From Deefgea chitinilytica (GTDB lineage: Bacteria > Pseudomonadota > Gammaproteobacteria > Burkholderiales > Chitinibacteraceae): 64,000 nucleotides of DNA. Below, piece after piece: positions 1 to 8,823 of this stretch. The translations under genes were made by a program, and so were the position numbers. The notes under the pieces are model-generated. The model was not told the origin of the DNA and did no database searches. It saw nothing but the letters and a program-made list of their open reading frames with translations. Every line of letters starts with the position of its first letter. Within the stretch, counting starts at the first letter, position 1. The stretch covers positions 372,001 through 436,000 of the forward strand of contig NZ_WOFE01000001.1 in the NCBI RefSeq assembly GCF_016881405.1. Direction: 5' to 3'.

Positions 1-1147
1 CGGTGATGTAGCGGTGTGAGAGTTCCGCCGCTGCCACAATCGCCGGATCGGTGATTTCGACACCATGATGGATTTCGTATTTTTCTTGCAAACCGCGCAA
101 AATCGCAATCGTTGCTTCCACGCTCGGTTCGTCGACCATTACTTTTTGGAAGCGGCGCTCTAGCGCTGCATCTTTCTCGATGTATTTACGATATTCATCG
201 AGCGTCGTTGCGCCCAAGCAATGCAGCTCGCCGCGCGCCAAAGCGGGTTTCAACATATTGCCCGCGTCCATCGCGCCTTCGGCTTTGCCCGCGCCAACCA
301 GCGTGTGCAATTCATCGATAAACACGATCACTTGACCGGCTTCTTTTTCCAACTCAGTCAACACGGCTTTGAGACGTTCTTCAAAATCACCGCGGTATTT
401 AGCGCCAGCCAACAAAGATGCTAGGTCTAAAGACAATACCCGCTTTCCTTTTAGTGATTCAGGTACTTCACCATTGATAATTCGCTGTGCGAGTCCTTCG
501 ACAATCGCCGTTTTACCCACGCCTGGTTCACCGATCAGTACCGGATTGTTTTTGGTGCGGCGCTGCAATACTTGGATCGCACGGCGAATTTCATCGTCGC
601 GGCCGATTACGGGGTCGAGCTTGCCTAGCCGCGCACGCTCAGTGAGATCCAGACAGTATTTCTCTAGCGCCTCACGTTGGCTATCGGCTTCTGGGTTGTC
701 AACGGCATTGCCACCGCGTACCGCATCGACAGCCGCTTGTAGCGCTGCTTTATTACCGCCGTTTTCTTTGAGTAAACGGCCCGCTTCGCCTTTGTCATCA
801 CACAGCGCGACTAAAAACAAATCGCTGGAAATAAACTGATCGCCGCGTTGCATCGCCGCTTTGTCGGTGGCATTCAATAGGCGAGCTAAATCTTTGCCAA
901 CTGTGATGTCGGCGTCTGAGCCAGAAATTTTAGCAATCCGCGCTAATGCCAGATCCAGCGCATTGCGTAGGGGCTGAACATTAACACCGGCCCGAGCCAG
1001 CAATGCTGTGGTACCTGAATCGGTATCATTGAGTAAGGCTAATAGCAGATGTTGTGGCTCGATGTAAGCATTGTCATTCATATTGGCAAGGCTTTGGGCA
1101 TCGGCCAAGGCTTGCTGGAATTTGGTTGTTAGTTTGTCAAAACGCAT
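1..1147 (-). CDS. clpB: ATP-dependent disaggregase ClpB, N-terminal part (runs off the window)
   Basis: Hsp100 AAA+ chaperone that pulls polypeptides out of aggregates together with DnaK. The visible 382 codons begin [14 protein letters not shown], the usual ClpB opening, followed by the double Clp N-domain repeat (about residues 1-145) and the first nucleotide-binding domain with Walker A GEPGVGKT (about residue 205) and Walker [10 protein letters not shown]. The middle domain, second ATPase and C-terminus lie outside the window. The start is fixed by a strong GGAGG Shine-Dalgarno a few bases upstream (1151-1155). A sigma-32-like promoter lies just upstream. Identity is firm; only completeness is unknown. 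Confidence 0.97.
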   Translation of the reverse strand, partial: MRFDKLTTKFQQALADAQSLANMNDNAYIEPQHLLLALLNDTDSGTTALLARAGVNVQPLRNALDLALARIAKISGSDADITVGKDLARLLNATDKAAMQRGDQFISSDLFLVALCDDKGEAGRLLKENGGNKAALQAAVDAVRGGNAVDNPEADSQREALEKYCLDLTERARLGKLDPVIGRDDEIRRAIQVLQRRTKNNPVLIGEPGVGKTAIVEGLAQRIINGEVPESLKGKRVLSLDLASLLAGAKYRGDFEERLKAVLTELEKEAGQVIVFIDELHTLVGAGKAEGAMDAGNMLKPALARGELHCLGATTLDEYRKYIEKDAALERRFQKVMVDEPSVEATIAILRGLQEKYEIHHGVEITDPAIVAAAELSHRYIT

Positions 1148-1177
1148 TTTTTCCTCCAATTGAGTCAGTTACAGACT

Positions 1178-1206
1178 ACATGGCTGCGGTGTGCGTTTTC
1201 TTCAAG
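1178..1206 (-). promoter_or_regulatory. candidate heat-shock (sigma-32) promoter of clpB
   Basis: On the minus strand CTTGAA (1206-1201) is followed after 15 bases by AGCCATGT (1185-1178). The sigma-32 consensus is CTTGAA, 13-15 bases, CCCCATNT. The -35 match is complete and the -10 matches at CCAT-T. The element ends about 30 bases before the clpB start codon, where a heat-shock promoter is expected. Read by eye only; no transcript evidence. Confidence 0.55.
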
Positions 1207-1276
1207 TGATTGGAATTAATAACTTTTTTGGAGCCAAGTGGTTGAGGCAAGGCTGAGCGTGGGAATCGGCGAGTCA

Positions 1277-2872
1277 CTAGCCACACACCTTATTACGCCC
1301 GCTGTGTTTGGCTTCGTACAATTTGGCATCTGCTCGGGCGAGTAAGGAATCAGCGAGTTCATCGCTGCTGCGGCAAGCTGCGCCGATGCTGACGGTTTGT
1401 TGCTTTAAGGCAGGGACGATTTTCGACCATATGCAGGATTCAATTGCAGCACGAATGCGTTCAGCAATTCGCAATGCTGCAGCAAGATCTGCACCAGGCA
1501 GTAACACGATGAATTCTTCTCCGCCAAAACGAGCAACAAATTCGCCTTGGCGACAACTTTGGGTGAAGATTTGCGCTGCTTCTTTTAAAACACGATCTCC
1601 GGCTTGGTGCGAAAATTGATCGTTGATGCGTTTAAAGAAGTCAAGGTCGAGCATAAGCACTGAAAATGGTTGTTGCAACTGAATCGCTAATTCGATTTCG
1701 CGCTCTAGCCGTGTATCAAGTGCTCGCCGATTGTAGAGTCCGGTGAGTGCATCCGTTTCGGCTTTTGATGTGAGGAGTCGAATCAGTTCTTGATGCTTTT
1801 CTAAGCGATTGATTAAGTGAACATTCTCTTGCAGGCTCACTTCTAGCTCTTGCACATTATGAATTTGCTTGAGCAGGGCAATGGTTGTGCTGGTCAGTTG
1901 ATGGTCTTGGCTGCGATGAATTTTTTCTAAGTAATGTTCAGTGAAAATAATATGTTGCTGCAGTGCCAATTCAAATTGATGCTGATCTTTGTAGATTTGG
2001 TACATTAATTCATGGGCTTGGGTAGAAAAAGCCATGGAGTTCATCGCTTTGGCGGCGGCAACGGTCTGTTGGGCTAATTCAATTGCTGGCTCATAGCGCT
2101 GCAATAAAACCAGTACTTTTGCGTGTTCAATATGGGCTAGCGCAAGTCCCCATGTGTAATTGTGTTGTTGAGCGGATAGGGTCGCTTCTTCAAAGCATTG
2201 GAGTGCCAAGCTCATTTGCCCCAAACCCGCATGCACTATCCCAAGATAGGCTCGAATTTCACAAAAATTGCGCTGCTGGTGCTGGGCGGTGTTTAAATTT
2301 TCTTCTGCGATTTTGAGCGCCGCATAGGCTTTGTCAAATTCGTATAGGCGGATGAAATCAACTCCGAGGCAGAGGTACACTTCGCAAATTTGCTCACTGG
2401 ACTTGGTTAAATAGGAGAGCTCCGTCGCCGCTAAATGGTAGCGTTTGGCATTACGAAAATCGTTCATGCCGTAGAATACTTTTCCTAGCCCAAGGTTGCA
2501 GCGTAATTGCGTGTTGATATCATGCTGCTGTAGTCCAAGCTGTAAACCTTTCAGCCAAGTGCGCATCGCAAGGTCAATTTGGCTTTTGATTAAGTAAATT
2601 GAAGCAAGTTCGTCATAGGCTAGGCCTGCGGCAAAAAATACGTGTTCGCTTGCCGCTTTCGGTAGTGCAATTCGCAGAATTTTCTCTGCGGTGACGTATT
2701 GCCATAAATAAGCCTCACTTAAACCCAGCATAATCTGCAGCTCTAATTTATAGGCTTTATGATTTTTGTCTTTGACGAGAACTTTTAGCTTTTGATTGGC
2801 TAGCGCCGGGTCAGACTCGAGTAGGGCGAGTAATGCTTCGAGTTGCAGGGGCGTGATTTTGCTATTGAGCAT
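1277..2872 (-). CDS. TPR-containing diguanylate cyclase (active GGEEF)
   Basis: A 531-residue soluble protein. The N-terminal ~330 residues are helical TPR-like repeats, a short coiled coil follows, and the last ~160 residues form a GGDEF domain with DALTGLYNRR, DLDFFKRIND and an intact active site GGEEF at residues 450-454, so it probably makes cyclic-di-GMP. The inhibitory RxxD site is altered: the equivalent stretch reads RQGE. No signal peptide or membrane segment is evident, so the TPR part is likely a cytoplasmic protein-protein sensor. The start overlaps the end of the upstream paralogue by 11 bases, which suggests translational coupling. The partner sensed by the TPRs is unknown. Confidence 0.88.
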   Translation of the reverse strand: MLNSKITPLQLEALLALLESDPALANQKLKVLVKDKNHKAYKLELQIMLGLSEAYLWQYVTAEKILRIALPKAASEHVFFAAGLAYDELASIYLIKSQIDLAMRTWLKGLQLGLQQHDINTQLRCNLGLGKVFYGMNDFRNAKRYHLAATELSYLTKSSEQICEVYLCLGVDFIRLYEFDKAYAALKIAEENLNTAQHQQRNFCEIRAYLGIVHAGLGQMSLALQCFEEATLSAQQHNYTWGLALAHIEHAKVLVLLQRYEPAIELAQQTVAAAKAMNSMAFSTQAHELMYQIYKDQHQFELALQQHIIFTEHYLEKIHRSQDHQLTSTTIALLKQIHNVQELEVSLQENVHLINRLEKHQELIRLLTSKAETDALTGLYNRRALDTRLEREIELAIQLQQPFSVLMLDLDFFKRINDQFSHQAGDRVLKEAAQIFTQSCRQGEFVARFGGEEFIVLLPGADLAAALRIAERIRAAIESCIWSKIVPALKQQTVSIGAACRSSDELADSLLARADAKLYEAKHSGRNKVCG

Positions 2873-4418
2873 TTGGCCCCCGAGTTGCTAAATTTAAAGT
2901 CCAGCAAGGCGTGGTATTGACTAGGGTTGCTATCGCTTGATGGTGTAATTGAATCGGCGCATAAATTAAACGTAATTGCGGCTGGATTTGGCTGTTGAAT
3001 GTTACTTGATTGAATGCATCATCAAAAATAGCGCTGAGATTCTGTGGCGCTTGAATTGGGCTTAGTAAAATAAACTGTTGGCCACTATATCGAAACCAGG
3101 TAAGTATTTGTAATGAGAGCTGTGGTCGCAATGATTGCAATAATTCGCTACAGCGCATTAAGATTTCGTCGCCTACATCATAAGCAATGGTTTCATTGAT
3201 TTCCATTAAGTTATCAATTGAAAATAAATAACCAAAAATAGGTTGATGTGCTTGCGATGGTAAATGTGAAATAAATGCTTTGCGATCAGGAAGTAGTGTG
3301 AGTGGGTCAAGGTTATTATTTTTAAAATCAAGCAAGGCTTGCAGTTGTTTAACCTCATGTTGTAATGACTTATTTTCTAATTGCAAAATAATGATTTCTT
3401 GTTTTTTGTCCAGCTCACTCAATTGTGCTTGGCTCAATGATTTGATATTTTTTGCTAGCTTCGCTTGATAGTTGACTTCAATTTTATGATAGGTTTCTTG
3501 CGCTGCTAAGGCGGCGGCAAAGTCTCCCTGCATAATTCGCACATCACGTAATTGTAGACAGATTTTTTTTTGTAAAAACCCTTGATCGAAACTCGATGCG
3601 AGCAAAATAGTTGACTCCAACATAGAGCAAGCTTGTTTTAAATCGCCACTGCGTTGATATAGAGTCGCTAGCGCAATTCGGTTTTGAGTTTGTCCCCACA
3701 GCAAGTTTTCACGAATATGAATGGTGAGCGATTGGTGTAAAGATTCTGCTGCGCGTTCAAAATCACCAGTTTCGATAAATGATAATCCAGTGTAATGATG
3801 TAATTCAGCAATCCACGCCGGATCATTAAAACCATTTTGGATAATACTCCAGCAAAACGAAATAATATCAATACTTTCGGCAAATTCTTTGCCGGAGGTT
3901 AGATTATTAAGTAAATGGAGTGCGGACTTTAATATGATTTTGACATCGTTGCTTTGTTTGGCAAATGAATACGCATAACGCTGGCAAATTAAAGCACGCT
4001 GATTTTCATTATTAAGTAGATAAAAATCACCAATGCCTAAATACGCTATTGCAAAGTGGTGGGGTTCTTGCTTGGGGTCTGCTTGTTCGAGTAATTCAAG
4101 GCTCACTTTGAGTGCACCTGCATAATTGCCCATCGCATTCATGATGTCGGCAGATAGCATCTTTGCTTTGAAATAAAAGGGATTTTCCGTTGCGGGTACT
4201 TTTAAGCTCCGCCGAATCTCACGTTTGGCACTACTAAAATCATTTCGCGCCCAGGCGGTATGAGCTAATAAATAATGAATTTGGCTGGCACGCTGGGGTG
4301 TGGCACGATGTTCACGCAGTAAGCGTTTGAGCGAACTGATGGCCTGTTCTGCCTGCCCAAAATGAATAATATGGTCAAGTCGAGCTATCTCTTGCTCGAA
4401 TGCTTCGCAACTGAACAT
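2862..4418 (-). CDS. TPR protein with degenerate GGDEF domain
   Basis: A 518-residue paralogue of the gene just downstream: TPR-like helical repeats for ~330 residues, a coiled coil, then a recognisable but decayed GGDEF fold. The fold keeps DPLTLLPDRKAF and FSIDNLMEIN, but the active-site loop reads SGQQF (residues 445-449) instead of GG(D/E)EF and the end of the domain is shortened. Catalysis is therefore unlikely; a regulatory, GTP-binding or dimerisation role is inferred. The ATG at 4418 has AAAGG upstream. The gene overlaps its active partner by 11 bases, so the two are probably co-translated and may form a heteromer. Composition is AT-richer than its neighbours. Confidence 0.82.
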   Translation of the reverse strand: MFSCEAFEQEIARLDHIIHFGQAEQAISSLKRLLREHRATPQRASQIHYLLAHTAWARNDFSSAKREIRRSLKVPATENPFYFKAKMLSADIMNAMGNYAGALKVSLELLEQADPKQEPHHFAIAYLGIGDFYLLNNENQRALICQRYAYSFAKQSNDVKIILKSALHLLNNLTSGKEFAESIDIISFCWSIIQNGFNDPAWIAELHHYTGLSFIETGDFERAAESLHQSLTIHIRENLLWGQTQNRIALATLYQRSGDLKQACSMLESTILLASSFDQGFLQKKICLQLRDVRIMQGDFAAALAAQETYHKIEVNYQAKLAKNIKSLSQAQLSELDKKQEIIILQLENKSLQHEVKQLQALLDFKNNNLDPLTLLPDRKAFISHLPSQAHQPIFGYLFSIDNLMEINETIAYDVGDEILMRCSELLQSLRPQLSLQILTWFRYSGQQFILLSPIQAPQNLSAIFDDAFNQVTFNSQIQPQLRLIYAPIQLHHQAIATLVNTTPCWTLNLATRGPNAQ

Positions 4419-4474
4419 GCTGAGCCTTTGCTATTGCTTTAGCGCAGTATAGTCAGCAAAGTTTTAAATCAGTA

Positions 4475-4503
4475 TAAAAAAACCGCCAGATAGGCTGGCG
4501 GTT
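4475..4503 (-). terminator. Rho-independent terminator of the decarboxylase gene
   Basis: Stem CCGCCAG/CTGGCGG (4483-4489 with 4495-4501, extendable by two A-T pairs) and a 5-base loop. On the minus strand it is followed by an unbroken run of about seven T, directly after the decarboxylase stop codon. Confidence 0.9.
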
Positions 4504-4526
4504 GAGTTGATTTTGACTCGGTAAAT

Positions 4527-6791
4527 TTATGTTCGGACACAATCCATAAAGTAGCTGGTTTTGCCGCCTTCAGTCACGGCGACTAAACCGTGAATATAGG
4601 TTTCAAAGCCAGGGAATTTCTGGTTGAAGTCACGGGCAAACTTCAGGTAATCAACGATGGTTTTGTTGAATACTTCACCCGGAATCAAGAGCGGAATTCC
4701 CGGTGGATACGGTGTGAGCATGACCGCGGTGACGCGGCCTTCAAGATCATCGATGGCGACGCGATCAATTTGCTTGTGTGCCATTTTGGCGAACGCTTTG
4801 GCTGGCTTCATCGCCGGAATCATATCGGATAAATACATCTCGGTCGTCAGGCGAGCTACGCCGTGCTCTTTGTAAATACCGTGAATTTGTTGGCATAAAT
4901 CGCGCAAGCCCAAACGCTCATATTGCGGATATTGCGCGATAAATTCAGGCAATACACGCCAGAGCGGCGCATTGCGGTCGTATTCATCTTTAAATTGTTG
5001 CAGGGCTGCCAATAGGGTATTCCAGCGGCCTTTGGTAATGCCGATGGTGAACATAATAAAGAAGGAGTATAGGCCGCATTTCTCAACAACGACGCCGTGT
5101 TCAGCCAGATACTTCGTTACAATGCTGGCTGGAATACCTTGTGCGTCAAAGTCACCATTCAAATCCAGACCCGGTGTGAGAATGGTGGCTTTGATTGGAT
5201 CAAGCATATTAAAGCCATCGGCGATGTCGCCAAAGCCGTGCCAATTATCCCCAGCTTTGAGCATCCATGCGTCGCGATGATCTAGACCTTCGTCGGTTAA
5301 ATCATCTGGGCCCCATACTGAGAACCACCAATCTTCACCATACTCTTCGTCCACTTTGCGCATCGCACGGCGAAAATCCAGTGCTTCCATCAGTGATTCT
5401 TCTACCAGTGCTGTGCCGCCTGGTGCTTCCATCATCGCCGCAGCCACATCACACGACGCAATAATTGAATATTGCGGGCTAGTTGAGGTGTGCATCAAAT
5501 AAGCTTCGTTAAACAAATCACGGTCGAGCTTGCGGTTTTCTGGGTCTTGCACCAAGATTTGCGATGCTTGGCTCAAACCCGCGAGCAATTTATGTGTGGA
5601 TTGGGTAGAAAACACCATCGATTCTTTACAGCGCGGGCGATCTTCGCCAATCGCGTGGTAATCACCATAAAACTCGTGAAAAGCCGCGTGTGGTAACCAT
5701 GCTTCATCAAAATGTAGCGTGTCGATTTCACCGTCGAGCATGCCTTTGATGTCTTCAACGTTGTACATAATGCCGTCATACGTTGATTGCGTGATAGTCA
5801 AAATACGCGGTTTAAAGTCAGGATCTTCCGCGAGTTTTTCGCGCGCAAATGGGTTTTCCATCATCTTTTTACGGATGTTTTCGGTGGTGAATTCGCTTTT
5901 TGGGATTGGGCCAATAATGCCGTAATGATTGCGCGTTGGCATCAAGAACACAGGCACCGCCCCCATCATCATGATCGAATGCAGAATCGATTTATGGCAG
6001 TTACGATCGACGACGACGACATCACCCGGCGCTACGGTGGAGTGCCAAACAATTTTGTTCGACGTAGATGTGCCGTTGGTGACAAAAAATAGATGGTCAG
6101 CATTAAAAATACGCGCAGCATTGCGCTCTGACGCAGCAATCGGACCAGTATGATCGAGCAATTGACCGAGTTCTTCTACCGCATTGCATACGTCGGCGCG
6201 CAACATGTTTTCACCGAAAAACTGGTGAAACATTTGCCCAACGGGTGATTTTAGGAACGCTACGCCACCTGAATGACCCGGGCAGTGCCATGAATATGAA
6301 CCATCATTGGCGTAATGTGTGAGCGCGCGGAAAAATGGCGGCGCGAGGGTATCCAGATACGATTTCGCTTCGCGGATAATATGGCGCGCAACAAATTCTG
6401 GCGTGTCTTCGTGCATATGAATAAAGCCATGCAGTTCACGCAAAATATCATTTGGAATGTGGCGTGCTGTACGTGTTTCACCGTAGATATAGATTGGAAT
6501 ATCAGGGTTACGGCGACGGATTTCGGCCACAAAATCGCGCAGACTGGTCAGGGCTTCATGCGTTTCTTCTTGCGAGCCGGCGCCGAATTCTTCATCGTCG
6601 ATCGACAAAATAAAACCTGATGCACGACTTTGTTGCTGGGCGAAGGAGGTCAGGTCACCGTAGCTGGTATAGCCAACCACATCCATGCCCTCGGCCTCAA
6701 TTGCCGCAGCCAGTTCACGAATACCGGAACCACTGGTGTTCTCGGTGCGGAAGTCTTCGTCGATGATGACGAGGGGGAAGTAAAAGCGCAT
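4527..6791 (-). CDS. Orn/Lys/Arg decarboxylase, class I (AdiA-like)
   Basis: A 754-residue PLP enzyme with the three-domain plan of inducible basic amino acid decarboxylases: an N-terminal wing domain (about 1-140), a PLP core with HCPGHSGG near residue 170, DVVVVDRNCHKS near 257-268, HFDEAW near 360 and the PLP lysine in STHKLL (K401), and a C-terminal domain with PYPPGIP. Length matches E. coli AdiA (755 aa), and several blocks resemble AdiA more than SpeA. Such enzymes convert arginine or lysine to agmatine or cadaverine and CO2, for acid resistance or polyamine supply. No antiporter gene is adjacent, so substrate and role remain open. AAGGA precedes the ATG. A terminator follows. Confidence 0.88.
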   Translation of the reverse strand: MRFYFPLVIIDEDFRTENTSGSGIRELAAAIEAEGMDVVGYTSYGDLTSFAQQQSRASGFILSIDDEEFGAGSQEETHEALTSLRDFVAEIRRRNPDIPIYIYGETRTARHIPNDILRELHGFIHMHEDTPEFVARHIIREAKSYLDTLAPPFFRALTHYANDGSYSWHCPGHSGGVAFLKSPVGQMFHQFFGENMLRADVCNAVEELGQLLDHTGPIAASERNAARIFNADHLFFVTNGTSTSNKIVWHSTVAPGDVVVVDRNCHKSILHSIMMMGAVPVFLMPTRNHYGIIGPIPKSEFTTENIRKKMMENPFAREKLAEDPDFKPRILTITQSTYDGIMYNVEDIKGMLDGEIDTLHFDEAWLPHAAFHEFYGDYHAIGEDRPRCKESMVFSTQSTHKLLAGLSQASQILVQDPENRKLDRDLFNEAYLMHTSTSPQYSIIASCDVAAAMMEAPGGTALVEESLMEALDFRRAMRKVDEEYGEDWWFSVWGPDDLTDEGLDHRDAWMLKAGDNWHGFGDIADGFNMLDPIKATILTPGLDLNGDFDAQGIPASIVTKYLAEHGVVVEKCGLYSFFIMFTIGITKGRWNTLLAALQQFKDEYDRNAPLWRVLPEFIAQYPQYERLGLRDLCQQIHGIYKEHGVARLTTEMYLSDMIPAMKPAKAFAKMAHKQIDRVAIDDLEGRVTAVMLTPYPPGIPLLIPGEVFNKTIVDYLKFARDFNQKFPGFETYIHGLVAVTEGGKTSYFMDCVRT

Positions 6792-6811
6792 GTGATTCCT
6801 TCGCTAAAAGT

Positions 6812-6841
6812 AAAAACGCCCCATGCAGGGGGCAGGGGCGT
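6812..6841 (-). terminator. Rho-independent terminator of the minor-pilin operon
   Basis: ACGCCCC (6816-6822) pairs with GGGGCGT (6835-6841). On the minus strand the hairpin is followed by TTTTTACTTTT. It lies about 55 bases after the pilV-like stop codon and upstream of the decarboxylase gene, separating the two transcription units. Confidence 0.85.
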
Positions 6842-6897
6842 ATGTTAACTCAGTAGGATTATAGTTTTAATACTTTTGTCGGATTTTATTAAATGAC

Positions 6898-7557
6898 CTA
6901 CTGCTTTGACCAGTCATTCCAGACCACTGCTGGTGTCCAGTTTGGATCGGCAGGAGGTTTGCATCCCGTAGGATTCACACACTTGTAAGTGTGGCCATTA
7001 AAACTAACCTGATCATCCTTTGAATACGATGTGGATGAACTCCATGCAGCAACGGGTGCAGGAGTAGGTGTTGGTGTTGCCGTGGGGCCTGCAGTTGGTG
7101 TCGGTGTTGCAGCAACTGGAACTGCAAATGATTGTGCGTTATATCTAAGGATGGTGGAAAGTACCACTTCCTGTGATTGTCCTTGGGCATTCGCCCAGCT
7201 AACGTTGGCAACTACTTGTTTTGGAAAAGGTGCGGCAACTGGCGTTGGACCTGGAATCGTTTCTCCAGTCACAATCGATAAATCTGTTACTTCGCCACTA
7301 ACAGAGAAAGTGGCTGATTTGCCTGTGACGTCGGTAGCTGCCTTGTCAGCAATATTCCCTGTTTGAAAATCTTTTCGATAGTCGTCTAATAAGCCCTGTG
7401 CCAAGGCCAACGCTTCATTGCGATTACGTGCATCACTGGTGCCTTGCATTTGAATAGCTTGAAACTTGGTCAGCGCAATGCCTGCTCCAGCTAAAATGAT
7501 TACTGTGATTAATACTTCAATCAGGCTAAAGCCATTATTTTTGAATTTAGAAGTCAC
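6898..7557 (-). CDS. PilV-like minor pilin with C-terminal chitin-binding-like (CBM5/12) module
   Basis: Starting from GTG at 7557 the protein is 219 residues. It has a short prepilin leader ending NNG, the cleavage and helix sequence FSLIEVLITVIILAGAG with the conserved Glu5, then a pilin head. Residues ~147-169 are a low-complexity Pro/Thr/Ala linker, and residues ~170-219 (nucleotides 6898-7050) read AAWSSSTSYSKDDQVSFNGH, then TYKC and a Trp-rich end. This matches the carbohydrate-binding module family 5/12 pattern AW-Y-GD-V-YNGH-Y. The GTG start overlaps the pilX-like stop by 11 bases, has AGGA upstream and gives a normal leader; a start further upstream would give an abnormally long one. 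Inference: a pilus-exposed chitin or polysaccharide adhesin. It is the last gene of the pilin operon. Confidence 0.85.
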   Translation of the reverse strand: MTSKFKNNGFSLIEVLITVIILAGAGIALTKFQAIQMQGTSDARNRNEALALAQGLLDDYRKDFQTGNIADKAATDVTGKSATFSVSGEVTDLSIVTGETIPGPTPVAAPFPKQVVANVSWANAQGQSQEVVLSTILRYNAQSFAVPVAATPTPTAGPTATPTPTPAPVAAWSSSTSYSKDDQVSFNGHTYKCVNPTGCKPPADPNWTPAVVWNDWSKQ

Positions 7558-8821
7558 GCCATAGTCCTGCTTTAAATTGTGATGCCGAGCCGCCTGGGGG
7601 AATTGGGTTGCCGAGTTTGGTTGGATCGTAAACAACGTGAGTTGAACCGTTCATTGAGTGGGTTGAGAATAGTGCTCCATTTGTGGCATCTGTTTTTCCA
7701 TTAACGGCGTTTGGTTGTGTGCCATCAAAATTAGAAAATGTTTGTCCTAAAGCAGCAGCATCAAGGTCACCAGCAATAGCTAAAGCACCCAACACAGAAA
7801 TGGTGCCGCTTTTACTGTAAAGGTTGTTGGCATAAAGAAGGCCATTAACTTGTAAGTTCAAGCTATTGCCAATAATGTTTCCATTTACGATCACATTTTT
7901 AGCAGAAATGGTACATGAGCCCGGATTAAAGTCACCTTCGATCCAAACAGTCAGAGGATTCCCTGTTACAGTAGGGCAGCCACTCGAGTTAAAGACAGTT
8001 CCTGCGGCCGTGGCCGCTGCTTTCACTTCACTCTTGGGCGAGCCAAAATACATTTCAAAATATTGGTCTTGGGTTAAAGCCGCAATGTCACTGTAAGGTG
8101 TAATTGTGCCATCGGTTGCACCATTACGGGTGAATGAGTCTCCTGAGACAATAGGGCAAAATCCAGTGGTAGGTGGATTACTATTATTACTAGTAATTGA
8201 GCCACGTGAGTCTGCGTAACCTTTAACCGAGAATCCAGCTTTATTTGGGTTAAATCGACCTTTCAGTGGTAGAACTACCGAAACTGTTGCCGTAGGTTGC
8301 CCTGCAGTGACGCAAGCGGGGGCGGTATTGCTCGGTGTCGCAGTGGAGTCATCAGCGCAACCTGTGCTAGTGATGGTCATGCTAAGCCCATTCATTACAG
8401 CCCGAACTCTAAAACCTAATCCTAAAGAGTCTGGGGCGCCGTTTTCTTTTAGACGTTTAGAAAAATATCGATCACTAGCGAACTGATTTGGCGATGTCGA
8501 ATCCGCAAAGTCACTTACAAAGCTATAAGCATTAAAAAAATTGTCGCGACAAGCTGTTGCGCCAGTTGCAACTGTTGGCGTGATGATCTCAGTGCCAGTG
8601 CCGCCAGTTGAAATGATATTCAAATCACTTTGAATCCGCGCGGCAAATTCATTTGCCCCAGCTTCTGCTGCTTCAAATGCTTTATTGTTTGCATAATAAT
8701 TCGCTGAGGTTTTTTGGAAAATAAATGCTTGGCGATTGGCATATAAAGTCGCAACCGTCGCAATTAATACCAGAATCAGCGTTACGGCTAGCGTTGCAAT
8801 ACCGTTTTGTTTAATCAACAT
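7547..8821 (-). CDS. pilX: PilX-like type IV pilus assembly protein, enlarged
   Basis: A 424-residue protein whose N-terminus (MLIKQNGIATLAVTLILVLI and following helix with AFEAAEAGANEFAARIQ) fits the PilX N-terminal family, which lacks the usual Glu5. Typical PilX proteins are under ~200 residues. Here a long C-terminal region contains repeated short strands of the type VWIEGDFN, VIVNGNIIGN, LQVNGLLYANN and ISVLGALAIAGDL, suggestive of a beta-solenoid as in large PilX homologues. It is expected to sit in the pilus-tip minor-pilin complex. It lies between pilW (2 bases away) and the chitin-module pilV (11-base overlap). Family is clear; the C-terminal role is not known. Confidence 0.8.
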   Translation of the reverse strand: MLIKQNGIATLAVTLILVLIATVATLYANRQAFIFQKTSANYYANNKAFEAAEAGANEFAARIQSDLNIISTGGTGTEIITPTVATGATACRDNFFNAYSFVSDFADSTSPNQFASDRYFSKRLKENGAPDSLGLGFRVRAVMNGLSMTITSTGCADDSTATPSNTAPACVTAGQPTATVSVVLPLKGRFNPNKAGFSVKGYADSRGSITSNNSNPPTTGFCPIVSGDSFTRNGATDGTITPYSDIAALTQDQYFEMYFGSPKSEVKAAATAAGTVFNSSGCPTVTGNPLTVWIEGDFNPGSCTISAKNVIVNGNIIGNSLNLQVNGLLYANNLYSKSGTISVLGALAIAGDLDAAALGQTFSNFDGTQPNAVNGKTDATNGALFSTHSMNGSTHVVYDPTKLGNPIPPGGSASQFKAGLWRDF

Positions 8822-8823
8822 AT

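Noticed and set aside
4527-6791. Calling the decarboxylase firmly AdiA or CadA
   Set aside because: The family is clear, but no antiporter or regulator gene is adjacent and specificity residues could not be compared by alignment.
7558-7635. An upstream start for the PilV-like protein
   Set aside because: It would give a prepilin leader of over 30 residues lying inside pilX; the GTG at 7557 with AGGA upstream gives a normal short leader.
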